Origin: Paractinoplanes atraurantiacus
GTDB lineage: Bacteria; Actinomycetota; Actinomycetes; Mycobacteriales; Micromonosporaceae
Reading direction: 5' to 3'
NCBI RefSeq assembly: GCF_900215205.1
Contig: NZ_OBDY01000013.1
Coordinates: forward strand, 116,390 to 180,389
DNA: 64,000 nucleotides
A model generated the notes under the pieces. That model searched no databases. It was given only the letters and a program-made list of their open reading frames with translations, and had not been told where the DNA came from. Positions 60,758-64,000 of the stretch are shown here, piece after piece. The position numbers and the translations under genes are program-made. Every line of letters begins with the position of its first letter. The first letter of the stretch is position 1.

Positions 60758-60774
60758 TCACCTCGCGAGGATGA
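60758..60774 (-). promoter_or_regulatory. LAL-type box 17, upstream of DUF1269 gene
   Basis: TCACCTcgcgaGGATGA, centre 60766, 103 bp from ATG 60663 and about 46 bp from a start predicted from GACTGT at 60732-60727. A second box lies 30 bp away for the divergent gene. Confidence 0.62.
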
Positions 60775-60787
60775 AACCGCCGAGCGT

Positions 60788-60804
60788 TCATCCCTGTCGG
60801 AGGA
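60788..60804 (+). promoter_or_regulatory. LAL-type box 18, upstream of the 60841 gene
   Basis: TCATCCctgtcGGAGGA, centre 60796, 45 bp from ATG 60841. The hexamer is GAAGGT at 60827-60832. Adjacent boxes 17 and 18 face opposite genes. Confidence 0.62.
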
Positions 60805-60840
60805 AGGATCGGCCAGGGCTTTCGGCGAAGGTCGGACGGT

Positions 60841-61038
60841 ATGGAGCAGTACGAGTTCCGGGTCCGCGGGTTCCTCGGCCCCGTGCTTCGCATAGCGCTG
60901 GGCGGCCTGCGCTGCCGCGCCGTGCCGCGACAGAGCGTCATTCAGGGCCGGTTGTCCGAAGAGGATCTCGAGCGGCTCATCGAGCGGCTCGACCGGTCCG
61001 GGGTGGAGGTGCTGTGTCTGAGCCGAGTTCCCCGCTGA
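60841..61038 (+). CDS. small protein (65 residues) before AI-2E gene
   Basis: A 65-residue soluble protein: MEQYEFRVRGFLGPVLRIAL, then SEEDLERLIERLDRSGVEVLCLSRVP, a beta-alpha plan like a small ferredoxin-fold half. The family is unknown. ATG 60841 is 45 bp from a box. It overlaps the AI-2E GTG by 25 bp, so the two are co-translated. Confidence 0.65.
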   Translation: MEQYEFRVRGFLGPVLRIALGGLRCRAVPRQSVIQGRLSEEDLERLIERLDRSGVEVLCLSRVPR

Positions 61039-62165
61039 GTCCCGGTCTGGGTCCGCCCATCCCGCGCGGCGTCATCGTCCTGCTCGGCACGGCCTGCCTG
61101 GTCGTCGTCGTGGCCGGCATGAAGGGCATCGCCGGCCTGATCGCGCCGGTCATGCTCGCGCTGATGCTCGCCGTCACGGTCAGCCCGCTCACCGAGTGGA
61201 TGCGCCGGCGCGGCAGCCCGGTGTGGCTGGCCGCTCTCACCACGATCGTCGTCGTCAACGTGGTGCTGTTCGCCCTCGGCGGCGCCCTCTATGTGTCGGC
61301 GGCCCGGCTGCTCGAGCTGATCCCGACCTACCAGGACCAGTTCGCGCAACTGCGTGACGACCTGGCCGGGCAGCTCGCGGGCCTGGGCATCAGCACCGAG
61401 CAGGTGCAGTCGGCGCTGGCCGGCATCGACTCGGGCACGGTGCTGCACTTCGCCGAGAGCATCCTGGGCGGCCTGGCCGGCGCGCTGTCGAACACCGTCT
61501 TCCTGCTCGCCGTGCTGCTGTTCATGTGCCTGGACACCGTCGACTTCCCGCGGCGCCTGGTGTCGTCCGCCGGCGAGCGGCCCGAGGTGGTCGGCGCACT
61601 GCGGTCGTTCGCCCAGGGCACCCGCCGCTACCTGCTGGTCTCCACCGTGTTCGGCCTGATCGTGGCGTTCATCGACATCATCGGGCTGTGGGCCCTCGGC
61701 GTTCCCCTGCCGCTGCTGTGGGGACTGCTGTCGTTCATCACCAACTACATCCCGAACATCGGCTTCGTGATCGGCCTGGTCCCGCCGGCCCTGCTCGGCC
61801 TGCTCGAGGGCGGCCCGGGCCTGATGGTGGCCGTCATCGTCATGTACTGCGCGGTCAACTTCGTGATCCAGTCGGTGATCCAGCCGAAGATCGTCGGCGA
61901 CGCGGTCGGCCTGTCGGCCACCGTCTCGTTCCTGTCGCTCATCTTCTGGGCCTGGGTCCTGGGCGGGCTCGGCGCGCTGCTGGCCATTCCGCTCACGCTG
62001 CTCGCCAAGGGCCTGCTGATCGACATCGACCCCAGCACACGCTGGGTCAACGCGCTGCTCTCGAACTCCGTACCGGCCGAATCGCCCTCTCCGGATGAGG
62101 CGCCCCCGGCGCGCTCCAACGGACGATGGCGGCGTCCCCGACGATCCGCTAGGAGCACCCCATGA
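61014..62165 (+). CDS. AI-2E-family (PerM-like) membrane protein
   Basis: A 383-residue protein with about eight helices. The family's features are VMLALMLAVTVSPLTEWMRRRGSP after helix 2, a long extracytoplasmic or cytoplasmic helical insert (about 85-160), and the C-terminal signature PLLWGLLSFITNYIPNIGFVIGLVPPALLGLL and VIQPKIVGDAVGLSATVSFLSLIFW. Substrates vary, and the 'autoinducer' name is not evidence of function. The start is GTG 61014 with GGAGGT upstream. Its stop overlaps the next ATG (ATGA). Confidence 0.85.
   Translation: MSEPSSPLSPGLGPPIPRGVIVLLGTACLVVVVAGMKGIAGLIAPVMLALMLAVTVSPLTEWMRRRGSPVWLAALTTIVVVNVVLFALGGALYVSAARLLELIPTYQDQFAQLRDDLAGQLAGLGISTEQVQSALAGIDSGTVLHFAESILGGLAGALSNTVFLLAVLLFMCLDTVDFPRRLVSSAGERPEVVGALRSFAQGTRRYLLVSTVFGLIVAFIDIIGLWALGVPLPLLWGLLSFITNYIPNIGFVIGLVPPALLGLLEGGPGLMVAVIVMYCAVNFVIQSVIQPKIVGDAVGLSATVSFLSLIFWAWVLGGLGALLAIPLTLLAKGLLIDIDPSTRWVNALLSNSVPAESPSPDEAPPARSNGRWRRPRRSARSTP
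62083..62099 (+). promoter_or_regulatory. LAL-type box 19, internal promoter for the DUF1269-DUF2252 pair
   Basis: TCGCCCtctccGGATGA, centre 62091, 71 bp from ATG 62162. Hexamer GACGAT at 62122-62127 predicts a start near 62134, 43 bp from the box, leaving a 28-nt leader with AGGAG. It lies in the 3' end of the AI-2E gene. Confidence 0.6.
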
Positions 62166-62656
62166 CCACCTTCACGGTGTGGAAATTCGACGACCCGAAA
62201 CGCGCTGAGAACGTCTTCGGCATCGTCAAGAACGCGGCCGGCGATCACCTGATCCATATCGTCGACCACGCGATCGTCAGCTGGCCCGAGGGCGCCGAGA
62301 AGCCCGACATCCACCACTCGCACGACAGCGCGAAGCACGGCATCGGCTGGGGCGCCTTCTGGGGCATCGTGGTCGGCGGCCTGTTCCTCGTACCCATCAT
62401 CGGCGGCGCGGTCGGCGCCGGCGTCGGCGCGCTGGCCAAGGCGACCGAGGGCACCGGCATCTCCAAGGAACAACTGGAGAGGATCCGGACCGAGGTCACC
62501 GAGGGCACCTCGGCGCTGTTCCTGGTCACCGACAGCGGCGACCTGGACCGGCTCGGCGAGCGTTTCCGCGGCGAGCACAGCCAGCTGATCGCCACCAACC
62601 TGACCGAGGGCGAGCGCGACATCCTGCTCGAGACCTTCTCCGACGCCAAGGCCTGA
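62162..62656 (+). CDS. DUF1269-family protein
   Basis: A 164-residue DUF1269 protein: MTTFTVWKFDDPKRAENVFGIVKN, then the hairpin GIGWGAFWGIVVGGLFLVPIIGGAVGAGVGALAKA, then ISKEQLERIRTEVTEGTSALFLVTDSG. It is a paralogue of 60160-60663. The start ATG has AGGAG upstream and overlaps the AI-2E stop. Function unknown. Confidence 0.83.
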   Translation: MTTFTVWKFDDPKRAENVFGIVKNAAGDHLIHIVDHAIVSWPEGAEKPDIHHSHDSAKHGIGWGAFWGIVVGGLFLVPIIGGAVGAGVGALAKATEGTGISKEQLERIRTEVTEGTSALFLVTDSGDLDRLGERFRGEHSQLIATNLTEGERDILLETFSDAKA

Positions 62657-62657
62657 C

Positions 62658-63971
62658 ATGACACCTGACGAACGGGCCGCGGCCGGCCGACACGCGCTCG
62701 AAGAGGTGCCGCTGGAGGCACACGCCGAGGTTCCCACCCCGGCCGGCCGGGACGCCAACGGCGTGCTGGCCGAGCAGGAGCAGACCCGGCTGCCGGAGCT
62801 CCTGCCCATCCGGCACGAGCGGATGAGCACCGACCCGTTCGCCTTCTACCGGGCCAGCGCCGCCGTGATGGCGGCCGACCTGGCCGCCGGACCGTCCACC
62901 AGCCTGCGGACGCAGCTCTGCGGCGACGCGCACCTGGCCAACTTCGGCATGTTCGCGTCGCCCGAGCGGCGCCTGGTCTTCGACCTCAACGATTTCGACG
63001 AGACCCACCCCGGCCCGTTCGAGTGGGACCTCAAGCGCCTGATCGCCAGCCTGGCCCTGGCCGGGCGGGCCAACGGCCTCAAACGCAAGGAGCGGGCGGT
63101 CATCAGCTCCGCCGCCGCCCGCGCCTACCGCGAGGCGATGGCCTCGTTCGCGGCCATGGGCAACCTCGATCTGTGGTACGCGCACGCGGACGTCGAGTCG
63201 CTGCGGTCGCAGCTCGACAAGACCCGGAGCAAGAAGGTCGCGGCGGCGGGGGCCAAGGCCCGCGGCCGTACGAGCCTTCAGGCGTTCCGCAAGCTCACCG
63301 AGGTCGTCGACGGCAAGCGGCGGATCGTCGCCGACCCGCCGCTGCTGGTGCCGGTGCGCGACATCATGCAGGGCGAGGAAGACCTCGAGGACCAGATCCG
63401 CGAGCTGCTCGACGGCTATCGCGACACGCTGCCCGAGGACCGCCGGCGCCTGTTCGACGGCTTCACCTACGTCGACATGGCCCGCAAGGTGGTCGGCGTC
63501 GGCAGCGTCGGCACCCGGTGCTGGATCATCCTGCTCACCGGCCGCGACGACGAGGACCCGCTGCTGCTGCAGGTCAAGGAGAGCGGCCCGTCGGTGCTGG
63601 CCGACCACATCAAGGCCGGCGAGTGGGACAACCACGGCCGCCGGGTGGTCGCCGGCCAGCGGCTCATGCAGGCGCACAGCGACATCTTCCTGGGCTGGCA
63701 GAGCTACGGTGGCCGCGACTTCTACGTGCGCCAGCTGCGCGACTGGAAAGGCACGATGGAGTCCTCGACGTTCAAGCCCGAGGGGCTGCGCCTCTACGGC
63801 GAGATCTGCGCGTGGACGCTGGCCCGGGCCCACGCCCGCGGCGGCGACCGCATCGCGATCGCCGCCTACCTGGGTGAGAGTGACGCCATGGACCGCGCCC
63901 TGGTCCGGTTCGCCGAGTCCTACGCGGACCGGACCGAGAGCGATCACGCCGCTTTCAAAACCACTTCCTGA
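62658..63971 (+). CDS. DUF2252-family protein
   Basis: A 437-residue protein. The conserved parts are DPFAFYRASAAVMAADLA, LCGDAHLANFGMFASPERRLVFDLNDFDET and GPFEWDLKRLIASLALAG, which give the kinase-like GDAHLANF and NDFDE motifs, followed by a long helical part and VRQLRDWKGTMESS. Similarity to aminoglycoside-phosphotransferase-like folds is known for this family, but no substrate is. It begins 1 bp after the DUF1269 stop and so is co-transcribed with it. Confidence 0.85.
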   Translation: MTPDERAAAGRHALEEVPLEAHAEVPTPAGRDANGVLAEQEQTRLPELLPIRHERMSTDPFAFYRASAAVMAADLAAGPSTSLRTQLCGDAHLANFGMFASPERRLVFDLNDFDETHPGPFEWDLKRLIASLALAGRANGLKRKERAVISSAAARAYREAMASFAAMGNLDLWYAHADVESLRSQLDKTRSKKVAAAGAKARGRTSLQAFRKLTEVVDGKRRIVADPPLLVPVRDIMQGEEDLEDQIRELLDGYRDTLPEDRRRLFDGFTYVDMARKVVGVGSVGTRCWIILLTGRDDEDPLLLQVKESGPSVLADHIKAGEWDNHGRRVVAGQRLMQAHSDIFLGWQSYGGRDFYVRQLRDWKGTMESSTFKPEGLRLYGEICAWTLARAHARGGDRIAIAAYLGESDAMDRALVRFAESYADRTESDHAAFKTTS

Positions 63972-64000
63972 CGCCGGGCGATCAAGGTCACCGCGACCTC

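Noticed and set aside
63946..64000. Possible 3' end of a minus-strand gene entering from the right edge
   Set aside because: A frame is open for 18 codons up to a stop inside the DUF2252 gene, but this is too short to support a call.

Overview
The window is very GC-rich DNA with GTG, TTG and apparently CTG starts, many 1-4 nt gene overlaps and many leaderless promoters. The gene families (DUF4331, Rv1733c-like, HdeD-like, YihY, MalT/LAL-type LuxR regulators, actinobacterial DUF1269/DUF2252 proteins) point to a filamentous actinomycete, most likely Micromonosporaceae (Actinoplanes-like). This is inferred from gene content, not from a marker gene. I see no rRNA, tRNA, IS element, CRISPR array or prophage. 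The window carries 64 protein genes, one cut by the left edge and one with a probable 3' frameshift.

Layout. 1-9.9 kb: an NlpC/P60-like protein with a 37-residue tandem repeat, two VOC proteins, the proline-catabolic enzyme PutA with a divergent LysR regulator, a three-gene operon ending in a K+ channel, and a nitroreductase. 9.9-19 kb: a 2-hydroxyacid dehydrogenase, a HAD phosphatase, two divergent LAL regulators, small membrane proteins, a YihY protein and a secreted nuclease. 19-30 kb: a repeat-rich lipoprotein, an M24 aminopeptidase with an MFS exporter, a ThrE-like exporter, an APC permease with an M20 dipeptidase, and a three-gene cassette with a SUKH-like protein. 30-37.6 kb: a long minus-strand operon PPK2 - small protein - DUF7144-like - HdeD - unknown - DUF4331 - Dyp peroxidase - enoyl-CoA hydratase - sulfite-oxidase-like protein, preceded by an M48 protease. 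37.7-48.3 kb: a diacylglycerol kinase-like protein, DUF6325-like protein, lipoprotein/YihY pair, MFS exporter, Rv1733c-like protein and an HdeD / holin-phosphatase / amidotransferase / phosphoesterase operon. 48.3-54 kb: two more LAL regulators flanking a DUF7144-like gene. 54-64 kb: a GH13/GH63 pair, SulP transporter, two DUF1269-like proteins, AI-2E protein and DUF2252 protein.

The main result is a regulatory one. A 17-bp inverted repeat close to TCAYYC-N5-GGRTGA occurs 19 times. In 15 of these promoter directions with an annotated start, its centre lies 43-45 bp from the start codon, and a weak hexamer with A at position 2 and T at position 6 (GACGCT, GAGGCT, GATGCT, TAGCTT and similar) sits at about -14 to -7 of that start codon. 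In most of the other cases the gene has a 5' leader and the box is 43-46 bp from a comparable hexamer-predicted transcription start. Two divergent gene pairs share one box placed exactly 44 bp from both starts. This fits leaderless promoters activated from a class II (about -42) position. The half-site GGRTGAgg resembles the MalT box (GGGGAKGAGG), and four MalT-like LAL regulators lie among these genes, three or four of them with a box upstream. I infer that the window holds a coherent, self-regulated LAL regulon. Its content (polyphosphate kinase, nitroreductase, Rv1733c-like, glycogen/trehalose-type hydrolases, exporters, membrane-stress proteins, peroxidase) resembles the mycobacterial DosR dormancy regulon in theme but uses a different DNA box. 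All positional statements were read by eye; no searches were run.
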